Below are positions 16,141 to 23,836 of a stretch of 52,026 nt of DNA, piece by piece. The notes under the pieces are model-generated. The model worked only from the letters and a program-made list of their open reading frames with translations. It did no database searches and had not been told where the DNA came from. A program made the translations under genes and the position numbers. The stretch is from Bryobacterales bacterium (GTDB lineage: Bacteria; Acidobacteriota; Terriglobia; Bryobacterales; Bryobacteraceae). Within the stretch, counting starts at the first letter, position 1. Every line of letters starts with the position of its first letter. The stretch is from positions 1 to 52,026 of the forward strand of contig PLRS01000146.1 of the NCBI GenBank assembly GCA_003164035.1. Direction: 5' to 3'.

Positions 16141-16872
16141 TCACAATGCGCCCGCCCGGCGCAACTGGTAGAGGCGCCAGAGCTGCCGGAACGAGTCTTT
16201 CAGGGCCGATGAACTCAACCGCGGGCTGGGACTGCGATAGTGGATCGGCACCTCGGCAAGGCGCAGGCCGCGGCAGTAAGTCTTGATTTCCGTCTGGAAA
16301 AAGTGGGCCCGCGACTGGATGCCGCGCTCGAGCACCATTTCCAGCGCCGCGCGCGAGAACAGCTCGAATCCGCTGGTCATGTCCTTGAGACGGGTGCCGA
16401 GCAGGAGGTTCGCCAGCAAGGTACCGCCGCGGCTGACCATATAGCGGAGCGCAGAAATGTCGGTCATGCCTCCGCCCTTAATGAAACGGCTGCCGAATAC
16501 GCAGTCGTATCCTTGCCGCATCTTTTCGAAAAAACCGCTAATATCTTCCGGCCGATGGCTGAAACCCGCATCGATTTCGAGGATCCAGTCGCTGCCGGCG
16601 GCCAGCGCTTCCCGATAACCGCGCACATAGGCATCCACCAGGTGCCGATTTTCGGGTGCCCAAACCACCGCCAGGCGCGGCTCTTGCTTCTTGAGTTCGC
16701 GCAGGCGTTCCAGCGTATCGTCCCGGCTGACCGTATCCAGGACGGCGATAAATGTGACCTTCCGAAACCCTTGACACCGGTCCAAGACCGCGCGGACAAA
16801 CCGGACCGCCCCCTCGCCTTCATTGGCCATGGGGCAGGCGATCGCAAGCGCGATTTCCGAGAACTCGTCCAC
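16141..16872 (-). CDS. GT2 family glycosyltransferase, dolichyl-phosphate mannose synthase-like
   Basis: A 243-residue GT-A enzyme that likely transfers a sugar from a nucleotide donor to a polyprenyl phosphate. The N-terminal strand ALAIACPMANEGEG corresponds to the family NEG/NEE turn. EIDAGFSHRPEDI holds the metal-binding Asp at about residue 101. SRGGTLLANLLLGTRLKDMT followed by SGFELFSRAAL is typical of DPM1-like proteins. A final basic segment RLSSSALKDSFRQLWRLYQL is conserved in the subgroup. No membrane span follows. The GTG at 16872 is chosen because GGAGG stands 7 nt before it; an ATG at 16890 has no such site. It heads the three-gene glycan unit and could supply the lipid-linked sugar used by the GT-C proteins. 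Confidence 0.85.
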   Translation of the reverse strand: MDEFSEIALAIACPMANEGEGAVRFVRAVLDRCQGFRKVTFIAVLDTVSRDDTLERLRELKKQEPRLAVVWAPENRHLVDAYVRGYREALAAGSDWILEIDAGFSHRPEDISGFFEKMRQGYDCVFGSRFIKGGGMTDISALRYMVSRGGTLLANLLLGTRLKDMTSGFELFSRAALEMVLERGIQSRAHFFQTEIKTYCRGLRLAEVPIHYRSPSPRLSSSALKDSFRQLWRLYQLRRAGAL

Positions 16873-16954
16873 CGCTCGACCTCCGACCATTAGAATCGTT
16901 TAATAGCTCGCCTGGGAAAGAATCGGCTAGCGACTGAATTCCGCGCCGGGCCGC

Positions 16955-17090
16955 CGTTTCCAGCGCCGCTCCCAATAACGGCGGCCAATCTGTTCTGGCC
17001 GATGCCTGAACCCGCCTCAATTTCAATTTCCAGGGCCCAGTCTCTGCCGGTCCTTTCCGTTCCCGCCGTCCGCCAGGCACGACGCCAATC
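16955..17090 (-). pseudogene. Decayed fragment of a second GT2 gene
   Basis: The stretch around 17001-17052 aligns with the intact GT2 gene at about 16553-16603 (GATGCCTGAACCCGCCTCA versus GATGGCTGAAACCCGCATCG, then CCCAGTCTCTGCCGG versus TCCAGTCGCTGCCGG). On the minus strand it still reads RDWALEIEIEAGSGIGQNRL, compared with SDWILEI-DAGFSHRPEDI. Small indels break the frame and both ends fade. The rest of 16891-17155 holds no recognised gene. Confidence 0.5.
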
Positions 17091-17155
17091 TTAACATAGC
17101 GGCGCCGGACACCACCGCCGCGAGCCGCTCTCAAATCGACCTCGTCCACCACCTC

Positions 17156-18124
17156 CTAAAACCCCTCCCAGGCGAAGGCGGGGAAACGGCGCACCACGCG
17201 GAAGCCGATACGCTGGTAGAGCGCGACGGCTCCCTGATTGGCGGCGGTGACGGTGAGACTGGCGGAACGGCAGCCCATCTCGCCGAGGCGGGCCAGTGAC
17301 CGGGCGATCAGAGCGCGGCCGATTCCGGCGCCGCGATACTCGGGCAGGACGCAGATTTGGGTGAGGTGACCGGATTCCGGGGCCACCAGGCTGGCCAGAG
17401 AGATTCCGCACAAACGGCCGGTGGCATCGAATGCCGCAAAGGAGGCGGGACGGAAGAAAGACCCGCAGCCGGGATATTGCACGATGTTGAACAGAAAAGC
17501 GCGGGCACCGGAAAGGCCGCGGTACTGATCGTTGATGCGGCTATCGATATGGCCGCGGTAGGCATCCGCGATGAGTTGAGCGGCGGCTTCCTGGTCGTGG
17601 TCGGAAAAGACTTCGAAACGGACGGGCCGCGCCGCGACGGGCTCCGGGAAGGCAGGCTGGAGAAGATCCACGCACATGAAATTCCGCTTGAATACGCCGG
17701 CAAACGCGCCGTGCGGGACTTGCCGCGCGGGCGCGTAGTCCAGCATCAGGATCTGGGCTTCGATGCGGCTTACCACGCGGCTCGAAATCATGGCCCCCAC
17801 GGCGGTCGCGAGAAGCAGGTCCTCGCGGGCCACGGTGCGGTACTCGCGCAAGATATACAGGTCGCCGATCAGGCCTTTCCTGTCCTCCAGAACATAATAG
17901 AGGTAGCCGGCCACGCTGCCGCGAATGCGCAACGCCACGCCGCTCAACGCGCGCCCGTCGACGAAGCGCCGCACCAGGTCGGCCGACTTCTGGAAGTCCC
18001 ACTCCAGGCCCTCGTGCCAGGAGGCAATCTCCTCGCGCAGAACCGGCTCCAGCTCGTGCGCCGTAAGTTGGCGCAAATCGACTAACTCGGGGCTATCCGG
18101 CGCGGCTTGGAGCTGGGCGGCCAT
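17156..18124 (-). CDS. GNAT family N-acetyltransferase, two-domain
   Basis: A 322-residue protein with two GNAT-like halves. The C-terminal half is canonical: LTQICVLPEYRGAGIGRALI contains the acetyl-CoA pyrophosphate loop R-G-A-G-I-G, followed by LTVTAANQGAVALYQRIGFR. The N-terminal half (about 20-150) has a weaker GNAT pattern (VAGYLYYVLEDRKGLIGDLY) and lacks a full P-loop, so it may be a degenerate or substrate-binding domain. The acceptor is unknown. The stop of the M49 peptidase gene upstream lies 10 nt before this start, and a TACAAT box overlaps that stop codon, so it may have its own leaderless promoter besides read-through. Confidence 0.8.
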   Translation of the reverse strand: MAAQLQAAPDSPELVDLRQLTAHELEPVLREEIASWHEGLEWDFQKSADLVRRFVDGRALSGVALRIRGSVAGYLYYVLEDRKGLIGDLYILREYRTVAREDLLLATAVGAMISSRVVSRIEAQILMLDYAPARQVPHGAFAGVFKRNFMCVDLLQPAFPEPVAARPVRFEVFSDHDQEAAAQLIADAYRGHIDSRINDQYRGLSGARAFLFNIVQYPGCGSFFRPASFAAFDATGRLCGISLASLVAPESGHLTQICVLPEYRGAGIGRALIARSLARLGEMGCRSASLTVTAANQGAVALYQRIGFRVVRRFPAFAWEGF

Positions 18125-18133
18125 CGATCAATG

Positions 18134-20143
18134 CTATTGTACCCCGTACATGGCGGCGTAGCTAAGTTGCTGCTTCACATAGTCCCTGGGATAAGACATG
18201 GTAATGCCCGCCGGCTCTCCGGCAGCGTTGAAGCGCGCAGTCAGTTCGGCGTTGAGCCCGCACCAGTAGCCCGGAAGATCGAGCTTGCGGTAGCGCGCCA
18301 CCACCTGGTCCCGGAGTCGAGGATCGAAATGGACGCCGTAGCGATCGACCAGCGCTTTGATGGCGGCGTAATCGCCTTCGGCCTTGATCCGCATCAACTC
18401 GGCCAGCAAGGCGCCCACGCCCTGGTGCATCTTGTCGAAATCGGTCAATAGCAGGTAGGTCTTGCCGTCGCGCTCGATGCGCCGGATGGCGCCGGTCTTG
18501 TCCATCAGGTAGTTGACGATGAGGGCTCGATTCCGCTGGTGGTCTTCTTCGATGGTGTCGCCATGGGGAATGCGGTTGAGCTGGGTGAGGGCGGTGCGCA
18601 CGGCCGCGTAATACATGGCCTTGCCGACGTCGGGGCTGGAAACCAGGCCGAGCTCGCGCAGTTTCGGGTCGAAGATGTTCCAGAGGGCCATCAGATCGGC
18701 GCGCCCTTCTTCGAGGGTGGAGAAGTACTCCTTTAAATAAGCTTCGGCGCCGCCGCCGAGGCGCGGGCTGAGCTTGCCGGAGCCGTGCCCGATCACCTCG
18801 TGCAGGCCGGTCATCAGGTCGGACGCCTCTTCGCCGTATTTCTTGCAGAGGGCGATTTCCTCCGGCGTCGCCGCAAATTCCTCCAGCGGTCCGAAGCCGG
18901 TGCCGGCGGCGAGGGTGCGAGCGCTGCCCGTAAACAGGAAGCTCTTGCTGCCGTACTTCTCGCGAATCTCGTTTTCGTTGGGCAGATTGTCGCCCACCGT
19001 GCTGACATGGAAGTCGCCGGTTTCGACGATGGTTTCCACCGCTTTGGCGAGGGGTGGCTTGACGCCTTGTTTCTTATACTGGGCCAGCCACGGAGCGTGG
19101 TCCTCGAAATACTGGGCGCTCGCGGCAATCTTCCCCATGAGCGCGTTCAGCTTTCGGTCGGTGATGGTGACGAAGCTTTGGGAGGTGCCTTTGGCCGCGC
19201 GGGCGTCGCGGTAGACCTCGATGAAGCCGTTGGCGAAATCGACGGTGGGATTATTTTGCACCCAGGCGATGTCGAAGTCGAGCCAGGCGGCGGGATCGCC
19301 GGTCTGATAGTAGCGGATGAGGGCCGCCAGGGCCGGGTCCTGGCCTGGTTCGGCGTAAGGGCGCGCTTTGGCCAGGTATTCGTCGGCCTTCGAGAGAAAG
19401 CGGGCGTAACGGCCCGGCGGCACCTTGCCGTCGGCGGTTCCGGCGCGCCAGACTTCCTCGACCAGCTTGCCGGAAGCGGTTTTGACCAGGCGGGAATTGA
19501 GCGGATAAGCGTCGTGGAAATTGGCGAGGTCTGCCAGGCCGACGCCGGAATAAAAGTTGTTGGCGCTGGATTCGACGATGTCGCGACCCCCTTGCGGGCT
19601 CTTGGCGGTGATGAGCGGTTCGAAATCGGGATCGAACAGGGAGCGGCGCAGCGTCTCGAGCCGGCGGTCGAGCGAGGCTTGGCCGGCGATGTCCCCTACG
19701 GCGTAAGGATCGCCATGGAAACCGCCGGCTTGGAGCGCACCATCGGCGGCGGCCTTGAATTCGTCGAAGGTGAACTCGGGCAGGAACTTTTGGGCGGTCA
19801 ATTCGTTATGATTGCCGCGGTTGGCCCAGAACAGCTTGGCGAAATCGGAGATCTTAGGCAGCGCTTCGCGGCTGGCGCCCTGGGGGTGCAGCAGGATCTC
19901 TTCCAGAATCCACTTCTGCTCCAGGCCGAAGCGCGAATTCTGGTCGTAGTTAACGGGATCGATGGCGATGGAAGCCTGCGAAAGCCAGTACGCGACGGCC
20001 TGCTGCCGGGCAGTGAGGCTGTGAAAGCTCTCGGCTTCGAGTTGCACGAACCCGGTAGCGCCGACGCGGTCGACCAGGACACCGCCGGCGGCCATGGCCC
20101 AACCGGATGCCAGAATTAAGGACACTGCGGTCTTCAATTTCAT
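18134..20143 (-). CDS. Dipeptidyl-peptidase III-like zinc peptidase (family M49), exported
   Basis: A 669-residue protein with the M49 zinc motif HEVIGHGSGK (His448, His453; HExxxGH layout unique to DPP III) and the second motif EEGRAD at 478-483 providing the third ligand. The family removes dipeptides from the N-terminus of oligopeptides. An N-terminal hydrophobic segment (TAVSLILASGWAMAAGG) suggests a Sec signal peptide and periplasmic location, common for bacterial relatives. The length is within the bacterial M49 range. The ATG at 20143 is chosen over an in-frame GTG at 20152: a TAAGAT box lies 10 nt before the ATG but only 1 nt before the GTG. Confidence 0.88.
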   Translation of the reverse strand: MKLKTAVSLILASGWAMAAGGVLVDRVGATGFVQLEAESFHSLTARQQAVAYWLSQASIAIDPVNYDQNSRFGLEQKWILEEILLHPQGASREALPKISDFAKLFWANRGNHNELTAQKFLPEFTFDEFKAAADGALQAGGFHGDPYAVGDIAGQASLDRRLETLRRSLFDPDFEPLITAKSPQGGRDIVESSANNFYSGVGLADLANFHDAYPLNSRLVKTASGKLVEEVWRAGTADGKVPPGRYARFLSKADEYLAKARPYAEPGQDPALAALIRYYQTGDPAAWLDFDIAWVQNNPTVDFANGFIEVYRDARAAKGTSQSFVTITDRKLNALMGKIAASAQYFEDHAPWLAQYKKQGVKPPLAKAVETIVETGDFHVSTVGDNLPNENEIREKYGSKSFLFTGSARTLAAGTGFGPLEEFAATPEEIALCKKYGEEASDLMTGLHEVIGHGSGKLSPRLGGGAEAYLKEYFSTLEEGRADLMALWNIFDPKLRELGLVSSPDVGKAMYYAAVRTALTQLNRIPHGDTIEEDHQRNRALIVNYLMDKTGAIRRIERDGKTYLLLTDFDKMHQGVGALLAELMRIKAEGDYAAIKALVDRYGVHFDPRLRDQVVARYRKLDLPGYWCGLNAELTARFNAAGEPAGITMSYPRDYVKQQLSYAAMYGVQ
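18136..18141 (-). promoter_or_regulatory. TACAAT -10-like hexamer before the GNAT gene
   Basis: On the minus strand TACAAT overlaps the stop codon of the preceding peptidase gene and ends 11 nt before the GNAT ATG. No Shine-Dalgarno or -35 consensus is seen. Confidence 0.35.
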
Positions 20144-20153
20144 TCCGATCACT

Positions 20154-20159
20154 ATCTTA
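20154..20159 (-). promoter_or_regulatory. TAAGAT -10-like hexamer before the M49 peptidase gene
   Basis: On the minus strand TAAGAT ends 10 nt before the ATG at 20143. It rules out the GTG at 20152 as a start for a transcript made from here. Confidence 0.4.
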
Positions 20160-20193
20160 GTCGGCGGCGCGGGGGTATGGGGCCGGGCGCCCG

Positions 20194-20355
20194 GGGCGCT
20201 TAACCGATCTGGGGATTTCGCAGTTTAGGCCCGGCAACCGCTCCCTGACGGTCGCGGCTCGGTTACGGACACCGCGTGTTTGCAGTTACTTACCGAGCCG
20301 CGACCGTCAGGGAGCGGTTGCTGGGAACCAACTCCCCCAAATCGGTTAAGCACCC
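20194..20355. mobile_element. MITE-like palindromic element, copy A
   Basis: About 162 bp bounded by imperfect terminal inverted repeats GGGCGCTTAACCGAT / ATCGGTTAAGCACCC. Inside is a perfect 30-bp inverted repeat (20234-20263 with 20292-20321) made of GCAACCGCTCCCTGACGG... and its complement, around a 28-nt centre containing ACCGCGTGTTTGCA. No transposase is encoded. A copy about 90% identical in opposite orientation lies at 28434-28594. It fills most of the gap between the peptidase and the DUF1697 fusion gene. Confidence 0.75.
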
Positions 20356-20400
20356 GGACGCCCGGATGGGTCCGGGGTCGTTTTTTCACGACAACAGACG

Positions 20401-21324
20401 TCACGCACCGGTCAATTTGTACTTGGCCGCCAGTCTGGCCACCGTGCCGGCGCCCCGAAACGTAACTTTGGCCTCAATGGCGCGTTCCAGCCGCGCAATG
20501 GTGACGGGCGATTCGCTTTGGCGGGTGCGGCACAGCCAGTACATTTCCCGGCCATGGAGGTGAAATTCGTCGGTGGGAGTCTGCAGGGCCATCAGCGCCG
20601 CTCGGGCTAGGGCGCCGATGGGCGCGGCCAGAAAACCGATATTGGGCACGGGCGCGCCTTCGAGCCCATCCACCGCGTGGGTGTGGATCGCAGCCAGCTC
20701 GGACTCCGTCCGCAGAAAGGCCGCTACCGTATGTCCCAAAACCCGTTCCAGGTGCCGCTCGATCTTGCCTTCCAACTCCGCGGATTTGGCCGATTTCGCC
20801 TGGAAGATCACGTTGCCGCTGGCGATGAAAGTCTCCACCGCGACGAATCCCAGGTCCTCGAAGTGCGCGCGCAGGGCTTCCATTTTGACCAGGTGGTGCC
20901 CACCCACATTGATGGCACGGAGGAAGGCAAAATAACGCGGCATAGGAATCTCGCTCCGCTCTATTCTCGCGCAGCCCTCAGGAAAAACGGGATCGCAGAT
21001 TGCGTCGGCGCCCCCAATCATTGCCGTTTGGACGACAACAATATCGTTTGGGTCCCGAATCGGCGCAACCAGCATCGGATCGGGGCGGACCATCATCGCC
21101 GCCGCTTGAAGAAACATAACGTACTCGTAGATCCTGCTCTCAGGCATTCCGTGCCGCGCCTGCATCCTGGGATAGCGGAGGACCCTCGAGGTCTCTGCGA
21201 GTATCTCGCTCGACAAAACAAGACCGTGATTCCCATCCAGGATCGTGGATAGCAGACACCGGGCAAGACCTCCGGTGTCGTCAAAGGCCCTGACAAGGAT
21301 CGTCGAGTCCAGGGTGATCTTCAA
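20401..21324 (-). CDS. PIN-domain toxin fused in frame to a DUF1697 protein
   Basis: A 307-residue reading frame in two parts. Residues 1-111 are a PIN nuclease domain: LDSTILVRAF (Asp6), SSEILAETSRVL (Glu44), DPNDIVVVQT (Asp91/94), GGADAIC (Asp107) supply the acid set of VapC-like RNases. The usual last strand and helix after GGADAI are missing. Residues 128-307 are a complete DUF1697 protein beginning MPRYFAFLRAINVGGHHLVK. The TTG at 21322-21324 overlaps the antitoxin stop, typical toxin coupling. DUF1697 could also start alone at the ATG at 20943 (GCGGAG about 12 nt upstream). A deletion joining a truncated toxin to a neighbouring gene is likely; whether one long protein is made is uncertain. 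Confidence 0.7.
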   Translation of the reverse strand: MKITLDSTILVRAFDDTGGLARCLLSTILDGNHGLVLSSEILAETSRVLRYPRMQARHGMPESRIYEYVMFLQAAAMMVRPDPMLVAPIRDPNDIVVVQTAMIGGADAICDPVFPEGCARIERSEIPMPRYFAFLRAINVGGHHLVKMEALRAHFEDLGFVAVETFIASGNVIFQAKSAKSAELEGKIERHLERVLGHTVAAFLRTESELAAIHTHAVDGLEGAPVPNIGFLAAPIGALARAALMALQTPTDEFHLHGREMYWLCRTRQSESPVTIARLERAIEAKVTFRGAGTVARLAAKYKLTGA

Positions 21325-21593
21325 CGGTGAGTGCGATACTGCGGCCGGCTGCTCCGCATCGCCTCGGTGAATATTTCCTCGGCTTCGTCGCCTGTGGCGG
21401 GCCGCAGATGCAGATCCACTTCGCTGAACAACCTTCGGAGTTCCCCCGACATTTCGCGCCGCCGTTGCTCGGAAACCGGAGCGGGATCGAACGCTTGCAC
21501 GCTGATCGACTCGCTGTCGTCAAGCGGACGGCCGAGCAGCAGTTCGGCGGCGGATCGCTGCGCCGGGGACAGGTCCCTTGCCTGGTGAATCAT
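21321..21593 (-). CDS. Antitoxin-like partner of the PIN toxin
   Basis: A 90-residue protein with the layout LSPAQRSAAELLLGRPLDDS, a middle helix REMSGELRRLFSEVD, an acidic GDEAEEIFTEAMRS and a basic tail RPQYRTHR. Small proteins of this kind commonly precede PIN-family toxins; the C-terminal tail probably inserts into the toxin. GGAAG lies 8 nt before the ATG. The stop TGA overlaps the TTG start of the toxin frame, so translation is coupled. No DNA-binding fold is obvious, so autoregulation is uncertain. Confidence 0.6.
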   Translation of the reverse strand: MIHQARDLSPAQRSAAELLLGRPLDDSESISVQAFDPAPVSEQRRREMSGELRRLFSEVDLHLRPATGDEAEEIFTEAMRSSRPQYRTHR

Positions 21594-21772
21594 AGTAATT
21601 GCTTCCTTGATTATCGCGCATCCCCGCGATCCCTGTTGATTCGCCGTTATTCGGCATCAACTAAACGCGCTAACCGCGTCCGGCAAGCGTGTTGGCCGGA
21701 AAGGCCGTCTTTCGGCCACGGCGCCGCGCGCTGGCCGTTTAGCTGTCGTATCCCCCGGACGCCCTCACACGC

Positions 21773-21778
21773 TAAGAT
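21773..21778 (+). promoter_or_regulatory. TAAGAT -10-like hexamer before the LprI-like gene
   Basis: GCTAAGAT ends 6 nt before the GTG at 21785 with no Shine-Dalgarno, the tightest leaderless geometry in the window. The rest of the divergent gap 21594-21784 holds one imperfect hairpin (GCCGGAAAG...CTTTCGGC) and no gene. Confidence 0.4.
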
Positions 21779-21784
21779 ACGGGC

Positions 21785-22222
21785 GTGACAACCAAAGACG
21801 TTTTGCCCTCTCTCGGTGCGCTTTTTCTCTCTGGAGCGGCCGTATTCGCACAGACTCAGTCCGCGATGAACGAGCAGGCCTGCAGCAGCCTCAAGAGAGC
21901 TGAAACGGACCTGAATCGCATATACCAGCAAGTCTTGGCGGCGAAGGCCTCGGATGCGGATTTCGTGAAGGCATTTCGAGAGGCTCAAACCGCGTGGATC
22001 TCGTTCCGTGATGCTCACATCAGATCGATCCATCCCGATCCCGACCCGAGGGCGTATGGCAGCGTTTACACCATGTGCCGATGCGGAGTTCTTGAGCAGG
22101 TGACTACGCAGCGTGCCAAAGAACTGCGGCGGCTGTGGGTCGATGGCGCAGAGGAGGGCGATGTTTGTGCAGGCAGTTGCGTGACCAAGACGGCCAAGAC
22201 TCCGCCTGAGCGAAAAAAGTAG
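21785..22222 (+). CDS. LprI-like (DUF1311) periplasmic protein
   Basis: A 145-residue protein. An N-terminal hydrophobic segment (LPSLGALFLSGAAVFAQTQ) is a likely signal peptide. The body is the LprI N-terminal-type domain (PF07007): SAMNEQACSSLKRAETDLNR, then FREAQTAWISFRDAHI, with Cys pairs early and late. Some relatives bind and inhibit lysozyme; others have unknown roles. The C-terminus adds GDVCAGSCVTKTAK, a possible extra disulfide and a basic tail. It starts with GTG directly behind a TAAGAT box. It is divergent from the antitoxin and 85 nt upstream of the next gene. Confidence 0.75.
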   Translation: MTTKDVLPSLGALFLSGAAVFAQTQSAMNEQACSSLKRAETDLNRIYQQVLAAKASDADFVKAFREAQTAWISFRDAHIRSIHPDPDPRAYGSVYTMCRCGVLEQVTTQRAKELRRLWVDGAEEGDVCAGSCVTKTAKTPPERKK

Positions 22223-22294
22223 ACGGCCTCTGCTGAGGCAAGATGTGCGGGTTCCCTTCCGACAACCAACTCTCAACGCCCATGAATCCCACGC

Positions 22295-22300
22295 TATATT
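22295..22300 (+). promoter_or_regulatory. TATATT -10-like hexamer deciding the next start
   Basis: CGCTATATT ends 7 nt before a GTG at 22308, matching the other leaderless arrangements. It argues for this GTG over the upstream in-frame ATG at 22245. Confidence 0.35.
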
Positions 22301-22307
22301 GAGAAAG

Positions 22308-22865
22308 GTGCGTTACTTCATCACGGGCCGGCTACCGGAAGCCACGTCGATCCTGCTGGTGGAGAGCGGGTCGCGCGGGATTGTCGAGCGAGTGATCGGC
22401 GGGTTGCGGCAGACTTGGGGGCCGGATGTCCCGATCGACCTGGTGTCGTGCTTCGCGGCGCTGCCGGCCGGCTTCGAGGCTGCCACCACGCGGATCTATC
22501 GCGTGTCGGATTACCGCGGGCGGGAAGGGCGCGGCCGGCTGTACCGGCTGCTGCGGGCCAACCGCTATGCGCTGTTGGGAATCGTGTGTTCCAGCGAGCC
22601 GCTGATGACCAAGTGGAAATGGGCGCTGGCGCTGCGGATTCCGGCCAAGGTTTTCGTCATCAATGAGAACGGGGACTACTTCTGGCTCGACCGGGTACAT
22701 TTCGGCTTGATCCGCCAGTTCGTGATGCTGCGGGCCGGCCTGGCCGAAGCCGGCGCGGTTCGCATGCTGGCCCAGTTGATTTCGTTCCCGTTCACTTTTC
22801 TATATCTTCTACTTTATGCCGCCCTGGTACACGGGCGGCGCGCATTGCGCGGGAGGCAAATATGA
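22308..22865 (+). CDS. Unknown protein upstream of the quinone reductase
   Basis: About 185 residues of no recognised family. The N-terminal half looks like a Rossmann-type strand-helix series (SILLVESGSRGIVERVIGGL, IDLVSCFAALPAGF). A basic middle (YRGREGRGRLYRLLRANRYA) is followed by LLGIVCSSEPLMTKWKWALA and VFVINENGDYFWLD. The C-terminus is strongly hydrophobic (ISFPFTFLYLLLYAALVHGR), suggesting membrane attachment with a cytoplasmic domain. Features loosely recall glycosyltransferase-type proteins but no catalytic motif is clear. An upstream ATG (22245) would add 21 residues; the TATATT box favours the GTG. The stop overlaps the next ATG (ATGA), so it is coupled to the oxidoreductase. Confidence 0.6.
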   Translation: MRYFITGRLPEATSILLVESGSRGIVERVIGGLRQTWGPDVPIDLVSCFAALPAGFEAATTRIYRVSDYRGREGRGRLYRLLRANRYALLGIVCSSEPLMTKWKWALALRIPAKVFVINENGDYFWLDRVHFGLIRQFVMLRAGLAEAGAVRMLAQLISFPFTFLYLLLYAALVHGRRALRGRQI

Positions 22866-23833
22866 AAGCCATTCGAGTCTTCGAGCCGGGCGGCCCGGAG
22901 AGCATGCAGTTGGTGGACGTGCCAACGCCTGAACCGGGCCCCGGACAGGCGCTGGTGCGGATTGCGGTCAGCGGAGTGAACTTTATCGACGTTTACTTCC
23001 GCACCGGGCTCTATAAAGCCGAGCGGCCGATTGCGCTCGGCAACGAAGCCGCGGGCACGGTGGAAGCCGTCGGTTCGGACGTAACCGAGGTAGCGGTTGG
23101 GGACCGCGTGGCATACGCCATGGCGCGCGGATCTTACGCCGAGTACGCGGCGGCGCCGGCGGCCGTACTGGTGAAGCTGCCCGACGCGGTGGACTTTCGA
23201 ACCGGCGCCGCGGCCATGCTGCAGGGCATGACGGCCCACTATCTGACCCACTCCACCTATCCGTTGAAACGCGGCGACACCTGCCTGGTGCACGCCGCGG
23301 CGGGCGGGGCTGGCGGCCTGGTGGTGCAGATGGCCAAGCTGGCGGGGGCGCGGGTATTCGGCACCGTTTCCACCGCCGCCAAGGCGGCCATCGCGCGCGA
23401 GCACGGCGCCGACGACACCATTCTTTATACCGAACAGGATTTTGAAGCCGAGGTGAAGCGCCTGACCGCCGGGCGGGGCGTGGATGTGGTGTACGACTCG
23501 GTGGGGCAAACCACCTTTCAAAAGAGCCTGGGCTCGTTGCGCCCGCGCGGGTTGCTGGCTTTATTCGGCCAATCCAGCGGTCCGGTGCCGCCGGTGGATC
23601 TCAACATTTTGAACGCCAAAGGCTCGCTGTTCGTGACGCGGCCGGGACTGGGGCACCACGTAGCCACGCGCGACGAGTTGCTCTGGCGCGCCTCGGACGT
23701 GCTGAACTGGATTGGGGCGGGTAAGCTGAAGCTGCGCATCGACCGCTCCTACCCGTTGGCCGATGCGGCCCAGGCACACCGCGATCTGGAAGGGCGCCAC
23801 ACCGCCGGCAAGCTGCTTCTCGCGGTCTTGTAA
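22862..23833 (+). CDS. NADPH:quinone oxidoreductase (MDR superfamily)
   Basis: A 323-residue medium-chain reductase of the zinc-free quinone oxidoreductase type. The N-terminal catalytic fold shows the family sequence GPGQALVRIAVSGVNFIDVY and LGNEAAGTVEAVG. The Rossmann domain has VHAAAGGAGGLVVQMAKLAG (AxxGGxG nucleotide loop) and TTAKA-type residues (STAAKA). Zinc ligands of alcohol dehydrogenases are absent. It reduces quinones or electrophilic enones using NADPH in the cytoplasm. It overlaps the unknown protein upstream by 4 nt and lies 3 nt before the sensor kinase, so this is one transcription unit. The function is certain at family level; the substrate is not. Confidence 0.9.
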   Translation: MKAIRVFEPGGPESMQLVDVPTPEPGPGQALVRIAVSGVNFIDVYFRTGLYKAERPIALGNEAAGTVEAVGSDVTEVAVGDRVAYAMARGSYAEYAAAPAAVLVKLPDAVDFRTGAAAMLQGMTAHYLTHSTYPLKRGDTCLVHAAAGGAGGLVVQMAKLAGARVFGTVSTAAKAAIAREHGADDTILYTEQDFEAEVKRLTAGRGVDVVYDSVGQTTFQKSLGSLRPRGLLALFGQSSGPVPPVDLNILNAKGSLFVTRPGLGHHVATRDELLWRASDVLNWIGAGKLKLRIDRSYPLADAAQAHRDLEGRHTAGKLLLAVL

Positions 23834-23836
23834 GTC

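Noticed and set aside
20276-20563. Open frame beginning MFAVTYRAATVRERL, with a similar frame in the repeat at 28434-28594
   Set aside because: It is the translation of the palindromic element arm; the same peptide appears in both copies only because the DNA repeats, and there is no ribosome-binding site.
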